From Cupriavidus sp. (GTDB taxonomy: Bacteria; Pseudomonadota; Gammaproteobacteria; Burkholderiales; Burkholderiaceae): a stretch of DNA of 64,000 nucleotides. The stretch covers positions 1-64,000 of the forward strand of contig JAPSLP010000009.1 of NCBI GenBank assembly GCA_031180665.1. Reading direction: 5' to 3'. The notes beneath the pieces were generated by a model. The model saw only the letters and a list, made by a program, of their open reading frames with translations. It made no database searches and was not told the origin of the DNA. Both the position numbers and the translations under genes were made by a program. Positions within the stretch are counted from its first letter, which is position 1; every line of letters starts with the position of its first letter. Of the stretch, positions 53,432 through 61,955 are shown one piece after another.

Positions 53432-53459
53432 TATATCGAAAAACATATCTTACGATATA
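53432..53459. promoter_or_regulatory. AT-rich inverted repeat, putative PadR operator and promoter
   Basis: TATATCG (53432-53438) and CGATATA (53453-53459) form a 7-bp inverted repeat with a 14-base spacer; nested within is ATATC-TTAC-GATAT (53445-53458). It is only 15-45 bases upstream of the padR start, in a strikingly AT-rich island. Autoregulation by the PadR protein is the natural reading. Confidence 0.55.
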
Positions 53460-53519
53460 GTTCGCCGCACTGCAGGTCAACTTCGGCCCTGCTTGCGGCA
53501 GGGTCTTGCCGGGCCTGCC

Positions 53520-54824
53520 CTATTCGCCAAGGAACTCGGCCACGAACTCCAGTCCTTCGATATGGTCGGCCACCACCTTGGCGATCACGGCGAGCGGAAT
53601 CGCCAGCAACATGCCCCAGGCGCCCCAGAGCCAGGTGAACAGCAGCAGCGCGACGAACACCGCCACCGGATTCATCTTCGCCATCCGGCCGGTCATCCAG
53701 GTCTGCACCACGGAGCCGATCAGCGTGGCGATCAGGATCGAACCTCCGGCTGCCGCGGCCGCCAGCCCCAGCGTGCCGAACTGCATGAAGGCCGCCACGC
53801 CGAGCGCGATCGCGGTCGCGCCGGAGCCGAAATACGGGATCAGGTGCAGCCCGGCCGCCGCCAGCGCCCAGGTGCCGGCATGCTGCAGACCGATCGCCTT
53901 CAGCAGGAACCAGGTACAGACGCCCAGCGCGGCATTGGTGATCAGCAGCATCAGCATGTAGCGCTGGATCGCCCGGTTGATCTCGTCCAGCATATGGACG
54001 TTGACCTTCTTCTGCGTCAGCGTGCGGCCCGCCATCTTGACGAACTTGCGCTTGAACATGTCGCCCGAGACCAGCAGGAAGAAGCTCAGGAACAACACCA
54101 CCACGGCCTGCCCCGCCGCGGCAAAGGCGCTGACCGAACCGGCCAGCACCATGTCGTGCAGCGCGCCCGCGGGTTTCTCGATCACGACCGGGGCGCCCCG
54201 CGAGAGCGGCTGCGTGCCACCGGTCAACACGGTGGCCGCGCGCTGGATCTTCTGCCACATCGAGTCGTCGCCGCTGAGCAGCGCCGACAGGCTGCGCGAG
54301 AGCTTGCGCGCGATCTCGGGCAAGCGATCGACGATGGCCTCCACCTGGCCCTGCAACAGATACGCGCCGCACAGCAGCACCGCGACCAAGCCCAGCAACA
54401 CCAGCGTCGCGCCGATCGGGCGCGGCAACCGCTGCCGATGCAGTGCCGATACCAGCGGATCGAGCAGATAGGTCAGGATCACCGCCAGCACCACCGGAAT
54501 GACGAAGGCCTTGGCGACATGCAACGCATACAGGCAGGCCAGCGTCGCCAGCACCACCAGCGCCAGGCTGCCGCGCTGAATCGCGACCGGCAGCATGCGG
54601 GCGCTGGTGGAACCGCGGGGCGACTCGGCGGCCGACGAGGCCGATGCGGGCTCGCCGCCACGGGCGTCCTCGGCGATCGAGGCGGCATCGGCAGGACTCG
54701 CCGCTGTCGCCCCGACCAGTGAATCGACTGCCTCCCCGTCCCGCGATGGCGCCGCTCGCGCGCCATCCGTTGACGGTGCGGATGGCGCACCGGACTGCGC
54801 GGACGGGGTAGGCGTGGCATGCAT
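53520..54824 (-). CDS. AI-2E family transporter (PerM/TqsA-like permease)
   Basis: A 434-residue inner-membrane protein of the AI-2E/PerM family. About 75 N-terminal residues are Ser/Ala/Pro-rich and probably disordered; then come eight or so hydrophobic helices (LALVVLATLACLYALHVAKA, VVVLFLSFFLLVSGDMFKRK, LLITNAALGVCTWFLLKAIG). YFGSGATAIALGVAA and LLFTWLWGAWGMLLAIPLAV are the C-terminal family signature. Members export autoinducers, organic acids or other solutes; which is not known here. It starts at ATG 54824. It is convergent with no operon partner. Confidence 0.88.
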   Translation of the reverse strand: MHATPTPSAQSGAPSAPSTDGARAAPSRDGEAVDSLVGATAASPADAASIAEDARGGEPASASSAAESPRGSTSARMLPVAIQRGSLALVVLATLACLYALHVAKAFVIPVVLAVILTYLLDPLVSALHRQRLPRPIGATLVLLGLVAVLLCGAYLLQGQVEAIVDRLPEIARKLSRSLSALLSGDDSMWQKIQRAATVLTGGTQPLSRGAPVVIEKPAGALHDMVLAGSVSAFAAAGQAVVVLFLSFFLLVSGDMFKRKFVKMAGRTLTQKKVNVHMLDEINRAIQRYMLMLLITNAALGVCTWFLLKAIGLQHAGTWALAAAGLHLIPYFGSGATAIALGVAAFMQFGTLGLAAAAAGGSILIATLIGSVVQTWMTGRMAKMNPVAVFVALLLFTWLWGAWGMLLAIPLAVIAKVVADHIEGLEFVAEFLGE

Positions 54825-55106
54825 GGCGAGGGAACGGTGCGGGGCTGGGGAGCGCGGCGCGGCAAGCGCGGTGCATCACTGTCAGCATAGTCGGCGGCTT
54901 TCGCCTCCCGCAGTCGGACGGCCGCCGCAAGCCTTGTAGGACAAGCGCGACAGCGTCCCGGCCGGACCGCGGCAGCGGGCCCCCGGTGGCCCCCGGTCCG
55001 CGCGCCCGCCCCTGACAGCATGGTTTGACAGGCCGTCCCGATCGGCCGATGATGCCCCGCGCCCGACGCCATTCGGCCCACCGACCCTGATGGAGACATC
55101 GCCCTC

Positions 55107-56384
55107 ATGCCAGACCGCCGCTGCGTGCCTTCCGCCCCGACCGACCTGCCCGTCTTGCGCGATCCCGCGGGACTGCCGGCCCTGCCTCCGATCGCCGAAC
55201 CCGGCCAGCCGTGGCAGGCGATCGACACGCCGGCGCTCGTGCTGGAGCTCGATGCCTTCGAGCGCAACCTGCAGCGAATGCAGCAGGCCGCGGATCGGGC
55301 CGGCGTCGCGCTGCGTCCCCATGCCAAGGCGCACAAATGCCCGGACATCTCGCTGGCGCAAATGATGCGCGGCGCTGTCGGCATCTGCTGCCAGAAGGTC
55401 AGCGAGGCGCTGCCCTTCCTGCGCGCCGGCATCGCCGACATCCATATCAGTAACGAGATTGCCGGCCCGGCCAAGGCCACGCTGCTTGCACGGATGGCGC
55501 GCCACGCGCGGATCAGCGTCTGCGTCGACGCCATGGTCCAGGTCCGCGCGCTGGCCGAAGCCGTCGAGCGCGAGCAGAGCGGACTGACGGTGCTGGTCGA
55601 GCTCGACATCGGCCAGGGCCGCTGCGGCGTGGCCGATGCCGACGCCGCGCTGCGCCTGGCCGAGCGCATCGCCGCGCAGCCGCGCCTGTCGTTCGGCGGC
55701 TTGCAGGCCTACCATGGCGGCATCCAGCATGTGCGCGACCACGCCGCCCGGCGCGAGGCCGCGGCTCGCGCGGCCGAGCGCGCGGGCAGGGTGGCGACCC
55801 GGCTGGCGACGGCCGGTGCGCCCTGCCAGGTCGTCACCGGCGGCGGCAGCGGCAGCGTCGAGTTCGACCTGGCCAGCGGCGTCTTCACCGAGATCCAGCC
55901 CGGGTCGTATGTGTTCATGGATGGCGATTACGGCAGCAATGCGCGGGGCGACGATAGCGCGGCGCAGGCGCTGCGCTTCGAGCACAGCCTGTTTATCGCG
56001 ACCACGGTGATGAGCACCGCGGCGCAGGGGCAGGTCGTGGTGGACGCGGGATTGAAGTCGATGGCGGTCGACTCGGGGTTGCCGTGGATATGGGAGACCA
56101 ACAGCGGCGAGCGCCACAGCGGCGAACGCCACAGCGGGCAACGCGACGGCGGCACGCGCAGCACGCGGCTGGCCTATGTCGCCGCCAACGACGAGCATGG
56201 CATCGTGCGGCCGGTGCCGGGCGCCGGCGGCGAGCTGCCGTCGCTGCCGCAACTGGGCGAGCCGCTGTGGCTGGTGCCGGGTCATTGCGATCCGACGCTG
56301 AACCTGTACGACACACTGGTCGGCGTGCGCGACGGCAAGGTCGAGTCGCTGTGGCCGATCTCGGCGCGCGGTCTTAGCCGTTAG
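55107..56384 (+). CDS. PLP-dependent D-threonine-aldolase-like enzyme (DSD1 superfamily, H-x-D type)
   Basis: A 425-residue fold-type III PLP enzyme. The PLP lysine is in LRPHAKAHKCPDI near residue 75. The C-terminal metal site reads GHCDPTLNLYD, an H-x-D pair as in bacterial Mn-dependent D-threonine aldolases. So it should cleave D-3-hydroxy amino acids to glycine plus an aldehyde. TGGGSGSVEFDLASG is the phosphate-binding loop. Near residues 333-350 is an in-frame 15-bp repeat (SGERHSGERHSGQRD) not expected in the family. It differs from the DSD1-like deaminase at 28991-30316, which has H-x-C. It stands alone; an Ala/Pro-rich leader of about 35 residues precedes the barrel. Confidence 0.85.
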   Translation: MPDRRCVPSAPTDLPVLRDPAGLPALPPIAEPGQPWQAIDTPALVLELDAFERNLQRMQQAADRAGVALRPHAKAHKCPDISLAQMMRGAVGICCQKVSEALPFLRAGIADIHISNEIAGPAKATLLARMARHARISVCVDAMVQVRALAEAVEREQSGLTVLVELDIGQGRCGVADADAALRLAERIAAQPRLSFGGLQAYHGGIQHVRDHAARREAAARAAERAGRVATRLATAGAPCQVVTGGGSGSVEFDLASGVFTEIQPGSYVFMDGDYGSNARGDDSAAQALRFEHSLFIATTVMSTAAQGQVVVDAGLKSMAVDSGLPWIWETNSGERHSGERHSGQRDGGTRSTRLAYVAANDEHGIVRPVPGAGGELPSLPQLGEPLWLVPGHCDPTLNLYDTLVGVRDGKVESLWPISARGLSR

Positions 56385-56474
56385 CGGCCAGAGTCCGCGG
56401 CCCGGCGGCGCGGCCCGGCGGCGGGGCATGGCAGCGAGGCACGGCAGCGGGGCACGCGCGCAAGGAGGAGCAAC

Positions 56475-57119
56475 ATGATCGATCGCAGCAGACCCGCCAT
56501 CGGTGCGCCCTCCCCGCGGCGGCGCCACGCGTTGGCCATCGCGGCCCGCCTCGCCGGGTGGACGCTGCTGGCTTCGGCCATGCCGGCCGGCGTGTCCAGC
56601 GCCCTCGCACAATCCCTCGGCACGCTGCCCGTCTCGGCGCTGGCCCGACCCAATGTGGTGGTGTTGCTGCGGCACGCCAATGCGCCCGGCATCGGCGACC
56701 CGCCCGGCTTCGACCTGCAGTCCTGCCAGACGCAGCGCAATCTCGATGCGAGCGGACGGGCCCAGGCGCAGCGCCTGGGCGCGGCGTGGCGCGCGGCGGG
56801 CATTCGTCCCAGTGCAATCTGGACCAGCGCCTGGTGTCGATGCCGGGACACCGCGCGCCTGATGGATCTTGGCCCCGTCACGGTGCTGCCGCTGCTCAAT
56901 TCCTTCTTCGGCGACACCGGCGCCCGCACCCACCAGACCGCCGCGCTGTCCCGCTTCATCGACCAGCTCGATCCGCGGGGCGGGCCGTATCTGATGGTGA
57001 CCCATCAGGTCGTCATCACCGCGCTGACGGGACAAGGGGCCGACAGCGGCGGCGGCGTCGTGTTGGAACTGTCGCCGGACGGGCAGCCACGGCGCCTGTA
57101 TCGGCTGCCCGCCGGCTGA
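56475..57119 (+). CDS. exported histidine phosphatase superfamily protein
   Basis: A 214-residue protein. A signal-like N-terminus (RRRHALAIAARLAGWTLLAS, cut near ALA-QSLG) is followed by a phosphatase domain. The RH motif is VVLLRHANAPG with the nucleophile His and the first Arg; the second Arg lies in CRCRDTARLM and the second His in VTHQVVITAL, where relatives have the acid/base His. Substrate is unknown; exported members are often phosphatases or act on phosphoproteins or sugars. GGAGGAGC precedes ATG 56475. It follows the D-threonine-aldolase-like gene by 90 bases. Confidence 0.82.
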   Translation: MIDRSRPAIGAPSPRRRHALAIAARLAGWTLLASAMPAGVSSALAQSLGTLPVSALARPNVVVLLRHANAPGIGDPPGFDLQSCQTQRNLDASGRAQAQRLGAAWRAAGIRPSAIWTSAWCRCRDTARLMDLGPVTVLPLLNSFFGDTGARTHQTAALSRFIDQLDPRGGPYLMVTHQVVITALTGQGADSGGGVVLELSPDGQPRRLYRLPAG

Positions 57120-57167
57120 GGCCGGCTCGGGTTCAGCCGTCATCGGCCGCTGCCGGCCGATCTCCCG

Positions 57168-57569
57168 CTACAACGTCGAACCGTGCTGATGGCGGTACTC
57201 CTGCGTGCGACCCCCATATCCGTAGGCCGCCGCCCGGGCGTCGATCACATGGATGTACGAGCATTCGTGCACATCGCCGATCAGCTCGGACAGCGCGCGG
57301 TGCACCGCCTCGAGGTAGCGCGCCTTCTCGGCCTTGGTATTGGTTTCGTCGGTGACGCTGATATCCAGATGAAAGGCATTGCGCTTGAGCGCGGACAGCG
57401 GCTGGCCATCGATGAACCAGGCGTCGTGCGGCACGTACTGGACGGCCACCGCCATCACCTCGGGCTTCTTGCCCAGCACGGTACGGGTCAGTTCGGCAAC
57501 GGTGGCGGCCGCCTTGGCGGTCAGCGCGGTATCGGGCTGGCCGGAGATCTGCAGTTGGAGATGGGGCAT
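57168..57569 (-). CDS. tautomerase-superfamily protein
   Basis: A 133-residue protein. It starts Met-Pro (MPHLQLQISG), the N-terminal Pro being the catalytic base of the 4-oxalocrotonate tautomerase/MIF superfamily after Met removal. AVAVQYVPHDAWFIDGQPLS and ETNTKAEKARYLEAVHRALS give the usual beta-alpha-beta halves, so it is of the fused or MIF-like size. The substrate is unknown. GGAGA-like sequence precedes the ATG. It is divergent from a LysR-type gene (167-base gap), the usual regulator-target layout. Confidence 0.85.
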   Translation of the reverse strand: MPHLQLQISGQPDTALTAKAAATVAELTRTVLGKKPEVMAVAVQYVPHDAWFIDGQPLSALKRNAFHLDISVTDETNTKAEKARYLEAVHRALSELIGDVHECSYIHVIDARAAAYGYGGRTQEYRHQHGSTL

Positions 57570-57697
57570 CGCGGTTTCCTCTTCGAATGGTCGGTGTATG
57601 GCATGGAGGTGGCGCGGGCCGGTTCGATACCGCTTGCGCCGACCGCCACCGACTCGATCCTAGTGTGCGGCCAGCCATCGGAAAAGCGGGAAGATGC

Positions 57698-57720
57698 GAT
57701 ACCATCCATCGGTAATACCG
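57698..57720. promoter_or_regulatory. short palindromes in the tautomerase/LysR gap
   Basis: CGGTAATACCG (5-1-5 palindrome) sits at 57710-57720, next to CGATACC at 57698-57704, just before the LysR ATG. It could be the LysR autoregulatory site; the protein bound is inferred from position only. Confidence 0.35.
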
Positions 57721-57736
57721 AAAGCAGGAGCGGGCG

Positions 57737-58624
57737 ATGCGCGGCTTCGACCTCGAACAATTACGTACCTTCGTCGCGGTGGCCGACAGCGGCAGCCTGT
57801 CGGCCGCCGCGCCACGGCTGTTTCTGTCGCAATCCTCGGTCAGCGAACAGCTGCGCAAGCTGGAGGAGCGCGCCGGCGTGCCGCTGCTGATCCGCGGCCG
57901 GCGCGGCGTGCAGCCTACCCCGGCCGGCGAGCGGCTGCTCGGCCATGCGCGCCGCATGCTGGACCTGGACGCGCTGGCGATGCAGGACATCCGCGGCGAG
58001 ACGCTGGCTGGCGAGTTGCGACTCGCCATCACCGACTACTACCGCACCGCCGAGATCGCCGGCATGCTGCGGCGCCTGCGCGAGCGGCATCCGCAACTGC
58101 GCTTGCACGTGACGGTGATGAAAAGCGCCGCGATCGATGCTGGCGTCGATGACGACGCCTTCGATATCGGCCTGACGATGCGCGTCGTCGGCGCGCGGGG
58201 CGGCGCAGGCGAACGCTCCCGCGCCGGCTGGCGGCCGTTGCGGCGGGAACCGCTGGCCTGGGTCGCCGCGCGCGACGACTCGGAAGCGATCGGCATGCCG
58301 CTGCCGCTGGTGCTGCTGCCGGACACCTGCTCGCTGCACCAGTACGTGGTCCGGATCCTGAAACGCACACGCGTGCCGTACCGCGTGTCGCACTCCGCGT
58401 CCGGCGTGGCCGGCTTGCAGATGGCGCTCGCCGCGGGGCTCGGCATCTCCTGCCTGAACCGGTCGGCCATCCCCGCCGGCGTGGCCACGCTCGATGCGGC
58501 GACGGCCTCGTCGCTGCGCCTGCCGGCGCTGCCCGAGGTCGAATTCTGCCTGCTGCCGCCGCGCCGCGGCGAAGCGCCGGTCGTGCAAGCCGCGCGCGAG
58601 GTCCTGGCCGAGCAGCTCGGTTGA
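57737..58624 (+). CDS. LysR-family transcriptional regulator
   Basis: A 295-residue LysR-type regulator. The helix-turn-helix is FDLEQLRTFVAVADSGSLSA then APRLFLSQSSVSEQLRKLEE. The effector domain covers about 90-290. AGGAG precedes ATG 57737. It is divergent from the tautomerase and presumably controls it. The inducer is unknown. It is followed 147 bases later by an M14 carboxypeptidase, which may be a separate unit. Confidence 0.93.
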   Translation: MRGFDLEQLRTFVAVADSGSLSAAAPRLFLSQSSVSEQLRKLEERAGVPLLIRGRRGVQPTPAGERLLGHARRMLDLDALAMQDIRGETLAGELRLAITDYYRTAEIAGMLRRLRERHPQLRLHVTVMKSAAIDAGVDDDAFDIGLTMRVVGARGGAGERSRAGWRPLRREPLAWVAARDDSEAIGMPLPLVLLPDTCSLHQYVVRILKRTRVPYRVSHSASGVAGLQMALAAGLGISCLNRSAIPAGVATLDAATASSLRLPALPEVEFCLLPPRRGEAPVVQAAREVLAEQLG

Positions 58625-58771
58625 CCGGACAGCCGCATGGCGCGGTTCGATGACAGTCCCGTGTCGTCACAAGGCACTGTCATATTGCGCGAGTAGACTC
58701 GCAACATCGTTCCGTCATACGGACCGGCGCCCTCGCAGCCCGGGCCACCTCGCTTCCGCCCGACCATCCCG

Positions 58772-59809
58772 ATGCCCCTTCCCGCCTCCGACAGTTTTGC
58801 CGAGCTCGATCTGCTGCGCGCACTGCTGGAAGTCGGCGCGGAACATTTCGATATCGACGTGGTATGCGAGGCCAGCAGCCATGGGCGGCGCTTTCCGGTG
58901 TACCTCGCGGGGATCGGCTCCCGCGACGCGCGCGCGCCCGCGATCGGCCTGTTCGGCGGCATCCACGGCCTGGAACGGATCGGCACGCAGCTGCTGCTCG
59001 ACTATATGCGGGCGCTGCTCAAGCGCCTCGAATGGGACGAGCTGCTGCACCTGCAATTGCGCAAGGTCCGCCTGCTGTTCATGCCGATCGTCAACCCGGC
59101 CGGGATGTGGGCCGGCCGGCGCGCCAATCCGAACGGCGTCGACCTGATGCGCAACGCGCCCCAGGATGCCGAGGGACGCGTGCCCTTCCTCGCCGGCGGC
59201 CAGCGCATCGGCCCGTGGCTGCCGTGGTACCGCGGCAGGGCTGGCGCGCCGATGGAGGCCGAGAGCACCGCGCTGCTGCGCGTGGTGCAGGCGCAATTGC
59301 TGACGCGGCCATTGAGCTTTGCGGTCGATTGCCATTCCGGCTACGGCTGGCGCGACAGCATCTGGTTCCCCTATGCCAGGACGCAGACCGCGATGCCGCA
59401 TCTGCCGGAGATGTACGTGCTCAAGACCCTGTTCGAGCAGGCCCACCCGCATCACGGCTACGCCTTCGAGCCGCAGAGCCACCAATATCTGGTGCACGGC
59501 GACCTGTGGGACTACGCCTATGACCGCACGCCCGCGCCGCATATCTTCCTGCCGATGACGCTGGAACTGGGCTCGTGGTTGTGGATCAAGAAGAATCCGC
59601 GGCAGCTGTTCTCGCGCGACGGCTTCTTCAATCCGGTCAAGGCGCATCGCACCGCGCGCGTGCTGCGCCGCCATGTCAGCCTGTTCGATTTCCTGGCGCG
59701 CGCCGCCTTCGCGCCGGCGCGTTGGCTGCCGACCGGCGCGGCACGGCAGGCGATCTGGCGCGAGGCCAGCGACCACTGGCGCGCTCCCGCCGGCAGGCCG
59801 GCACGATGA
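58772..59809 (+). CDS. M14-family zinc carboxypeptidase
   Basis: A 345-residue peptidase without a signal peptide. Zinc ligands are His and Glu in GGIHGLERIGTQ and His in AVDCHSGYGW; the substrate-binding pair N..R is in NPNGVDLMRN; the general base Glu is in MTLELGSWLW near residue 270. This matches the deacylase/carboxypeptidase M14 family including DUF2817-like cytosolic members. The stop overlaps the next ORF by ATGA. Whether it cleaves peptides, N-acyl amino acids or muropeptides is not visible. An exported role is unlikely. Confidence 0.85.
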   Translation: MPLPASDSFAELDLLRALLEVGAEHFDIDVVCEASSHGRRFPVYLAGIGSRDARAPAIGLFGGIHGLERIGTQLLLDYMRALLKRLEWDELLHLQLRKVRLLFMPIVNPAGMWAGRRANPNGVDLMRNAPQDAEGRVPFLAGGQRIGPWLPWYRGRAGAPMEAESTALLRVVQAQLLTRPLSFAVDCHSGYGWRDSIWFPYARTQTAMPHLPEMYVLKTLFEQAHPHHGYAFEPQSHQYLVHGDLWDYAYDRTPAPHIFLPMTLELGSWLWIKKNPRQLFSRDGFFNPVKAHRTARVLRRHVSLFDFLARAAFAPARWLPTGAARQAIWREASDHWRAPAGRPAR

Positions 59810-60669
59810 GCGACTGGATCCTGCTGCGCGGCCTGACGCGCGAGGCGCGCCATTGGGGCGAATTGCCGGCGGCGTTGCGGCGCAGCGGCGCGGTCCGCGA
59901 TGGCGATCGGCTGACGATGCTGGATCTGCCGGGCAACGGCAACCAGGTCAACCGGCGCTCGCCGGCGACGGTGGCGCACATCGTATCCGAACTGCGCGCC
60001 GATGCGGCACGGGCCGGCCTGCGTCCGCCGTACCGGCTGCTCGCCATGTCGCTGGGGGGCATGGTGGCGACCGCGTGGGCCCAGCAGCATGCCGACGACA
60101 TCGAACGGCTGGTGCTGATCAACACCAGCATGCGGCCGTTCGGCGCGCCGCATCGGCGCATGCGTCCCGGTGCTTGGCCCGCGGTGCTCGGCCTGATGCG
60201 ATCGTGGCACGACGGCGCCCGCTGCGAGGCCATCATCCATCGGCTGACCTGCGCCCGCACCGATGCGCTCGAATCGGATCTGGCGCGCTGGAGCGCGATC
60301 CGCGCCGACGCGCCGGTCAGCCGCGCCAATGCGCTGCGCCAACTGCTCGCGGCGGCGCGCTTCCGGGCCGGCACGACCCCGCCGCGCTGCGCCACGCTGC
60401 TGCTGTCCTCGGCGGCCGACCGGCTGGTGTCGCCGGTCTGCTCGGCGCGCCTGGCGACGGCGTGGTCGGTCCCGCATCGGGTGCATCCCTGGGCGGGACA
60501 CGACCTCCCGCACGACGATCCGCAATGGGTGGCGCGCGAGGTCGCCGGCTGGCTCGGGTCGCAGGGCCACACGCCGTCGCCGGCGCAGACAACCCCGGGA
60601 TTCCCCCGCCGGCCTGCATGCCCTTCAGCAGCGCCGCAGCCGCGCGGCGCTGGCGACGGCCCCGAATAG
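59806..60669 (+). CDS. alpha/beta-hydrolase fold protein
   Basis: A 287-residue hydrolase. The nucleophile Ser is in LLAMSLGGMVATAW (G-x-S-x-G variant M-S-L-G-G), the Asp in LLSSAADRLVS and the His in PWAGHDLPHDD. MLDLPGNGN is the usual oxyanion-side strand. It begins with ATG inside the stop region of the carboxypeptidase gene, so the two are co-translated and may act in one pathway, perhaps hydrolysing a peptide or ester. The Pro/Ala-rich C-terminus past residue 260 is unconserved. Substrate unknown. Confidence 0.82.
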   Translation: MSDWILLRGLTREARHWGELPAALRRSGAVRDGDRLTMLDLPGNGNQVNRRSPATVAHIVSELRADAARAGLRPPYRLLAMSLGGMVATAWAQQHADDIERLVLINTSMRPFGAPHRRMRPGAWPAVLGLMRSWHDGARCEAIIHRLTCARTDALESDLARWSAIRADAPVSRANALRQLLAAARFRAGTTPPRCATLLLSSAADRLVSPVCSARLATAWSVPHRVHPWAGHDLPHDDPQWVAREVAGWLGSQGHTPSPAQTTPGFPRRPACPSAAPQPRGAGDGPE

Positions 60670-60702
60670 TCGGAACGGTTGCACGCGAGTTCCCCTCGCA
60701 AC

Positions 60703-61755
60703 TCAAAGCTGCACGACCTGCAACACCGCGTCGGCGAACGCGCGCGGCGCTTCCTGCGGCAGGTTGTGGCCGATGCCGCCGTCGATGTCCCGATGCTGAT
60801 ACTTGCCGGTGAACATGCCGGCGTACGCGGCGGGTTTCGGATGCGGGGCGCCGTTTGCGTCGCCCTCCATCGTGATGGTCGGCACCGAGATCTTCGGCGC
60901 GGCCGCCAGGCGCTTCTCCAGCGCATCGTATTGCGGCTCGCCCTGGGCCAGCCCCAGACGCCAGCGGTAGTTGTGAATCACGATGGCCACGTGATCCGGA
61001 TTGTCGAACGACTGCGCCGACCGGCGATACGTGGCGTCGTCGAAGTGCCACTGCGGCGAGGCCAATTGCCAGATCAGCCGGTTGAAGCCATCGCGGTTGG
61101 CGGCATAGCCGGCGGCCCCGCGTTCGGTGGCGAAGTAGAACTGGTACCACCATTGCAACTCGGCTTGCGGCGGCAAGGGCTTGCGGTTGGCTTCCTGGCT
61201 GCCGATCAGATAGCCGCTGACGGACACCAGTCCGAGGCAGCGCTCGGGCCACAGCGCGGCCACGATATTGGCGGTGCGGGCACCCCAGTCGAAGCCCGCG
61301 ATGATCGCCTTGTCGATTTTCAGCGCATCCATCAGGGCGATGACGTCGACCGCCAGCGCGGCCTGCTGGCCGTTGCGCGGCGTATCGGCCGACCGGAAGC
61401 GGGTCGAGCCGTAGCCGCGCAGGTACGGCACGATCACGCGATAACCGGCTGCCGCGAGCAGCGGCGCGACGTCGACGAAGCTGTAGATGTCGTACGGCCA
61501 GCCGTGCAGCAGAATCGCAACCGGACCGTTGGCCGGCCCGGCCTGCGCATAACCGATGTTCAACGGGCCGGCGTCGATCTGGCGAATGGCGCCGAAGGAA
61601 GCGGCACCAGGCGCTCGCCCCGCACCGGTGGCGGCCGGCCGTGCCGACTGGGCCCGGGCCGCGCCGCCCAGGCCAAGATCCAGCAGGCCGATACCTGCCA
61701 GCGCCGTGGTCAAGCCGAGCAAGCGACGGCGTCCTGCGTTCACCGAATTTGACAT
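60703..61755 (-). CDS. Tat-exported epoxide-hydrolase-like alpha/beta hydrolase
   Basis: A 350-residue protein. The N-terminus has a twin-arginine signal (GRRRLLGLTTALAGI, cut near ARA-QSAR). In the barrel, the oxyanion motif is LLHGWPYD, the nucleophile is Asp in AGFDWGARTANIV (as in epoxide hydrolases and haloalkane dehalogenases), YLRGYGSTR is the cap region, and the catalytic His is in GIGHNLPQE. This suggests hydrolysis of an epoxide, haloalkane or ester in the periplasm. GGAGA precedes ATG 61755. The gap upstream contains a hairpin and a 10-bp repeat array. Converges on the alpha/beta hydrolase at 59806. Confidence 0.86.
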   Translation of the reverse strand: MSNSVNAGRRRLLGLTTALAGIGLLDLGLGGAARAQSARPAATGAGRAPGAASFGAIRQIDAGPLNIGYAQAGPANGPVAILLHGWPYDIYSFVDVAPLLAAAGYRVIVPYLRGYGSTRFRSADTPRNGQQAALAVDVIALMDALKIDKAIIAGFDWGARTANIVAALWPERCLGLVSVSGYLIGSQEANRKPLPPQAELQWWYQFYFATERGAAGYAANRDGFNRLIWQLASPQWHFDDATYRRSAQSFDNPDHVAIVIHNYRWRLGLAQGEPQYDALEKRLAAAPKISVPTITMEGDANGAPHPKPAAYAGMFTGKYQHRDIDGGIGHNLPQEAPRAFADAVLQVVQL

Positions 61756-61840
61756 GGTCGTTTCTCCGAAAAGTTGGGTGAGAAACGCCAGTGGACTCCC
61801 CTGCGGTATCGGTGGCATGTCCGAAACCGGTCGCCGCGCA

Positions 61841-61935
61841 TCGGCGTGTATCGGCGATCTGCGCCGATACACGCCAATACACGCCGATACACGCCGATAC
61901 ACGGCGACGCGCGACGACACGCGCCGATACGAACG
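61841..61935. repeat. 10-bp tandem array with a 14-bp hairpin upstream of the epoxide-hydrolase-like gene
   Basis: Units CGCCGATACA (10 bp) start at 61862, 61872, 61882 and 61892, with degenerate copies up to about 61930. The left end carries the inverse sequence, so GGCGTGTATCGGCG (61843-61856) and CGCCGATACACGCC (61862-61875) form a perfect 14-bp stem with the loop ATCTG. It lies between 61755 and 61956, about 90 bases upstream of the Tat-exported hydrolase start. It may act as a leader hairpin or as a terminator for the gene on its right. Confidence 0.95.
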
Positions 61936-61955
61936 GCCGCCAAAACGTGTCGTCG

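Noticed and set aside
51933..54722. A 929-residue open frame on the plus strand
   Set aside because: It is antisense to yqjH, yqjI and the AI-2E permease, whose products all show family motifs; the frame has shadow-type composition.
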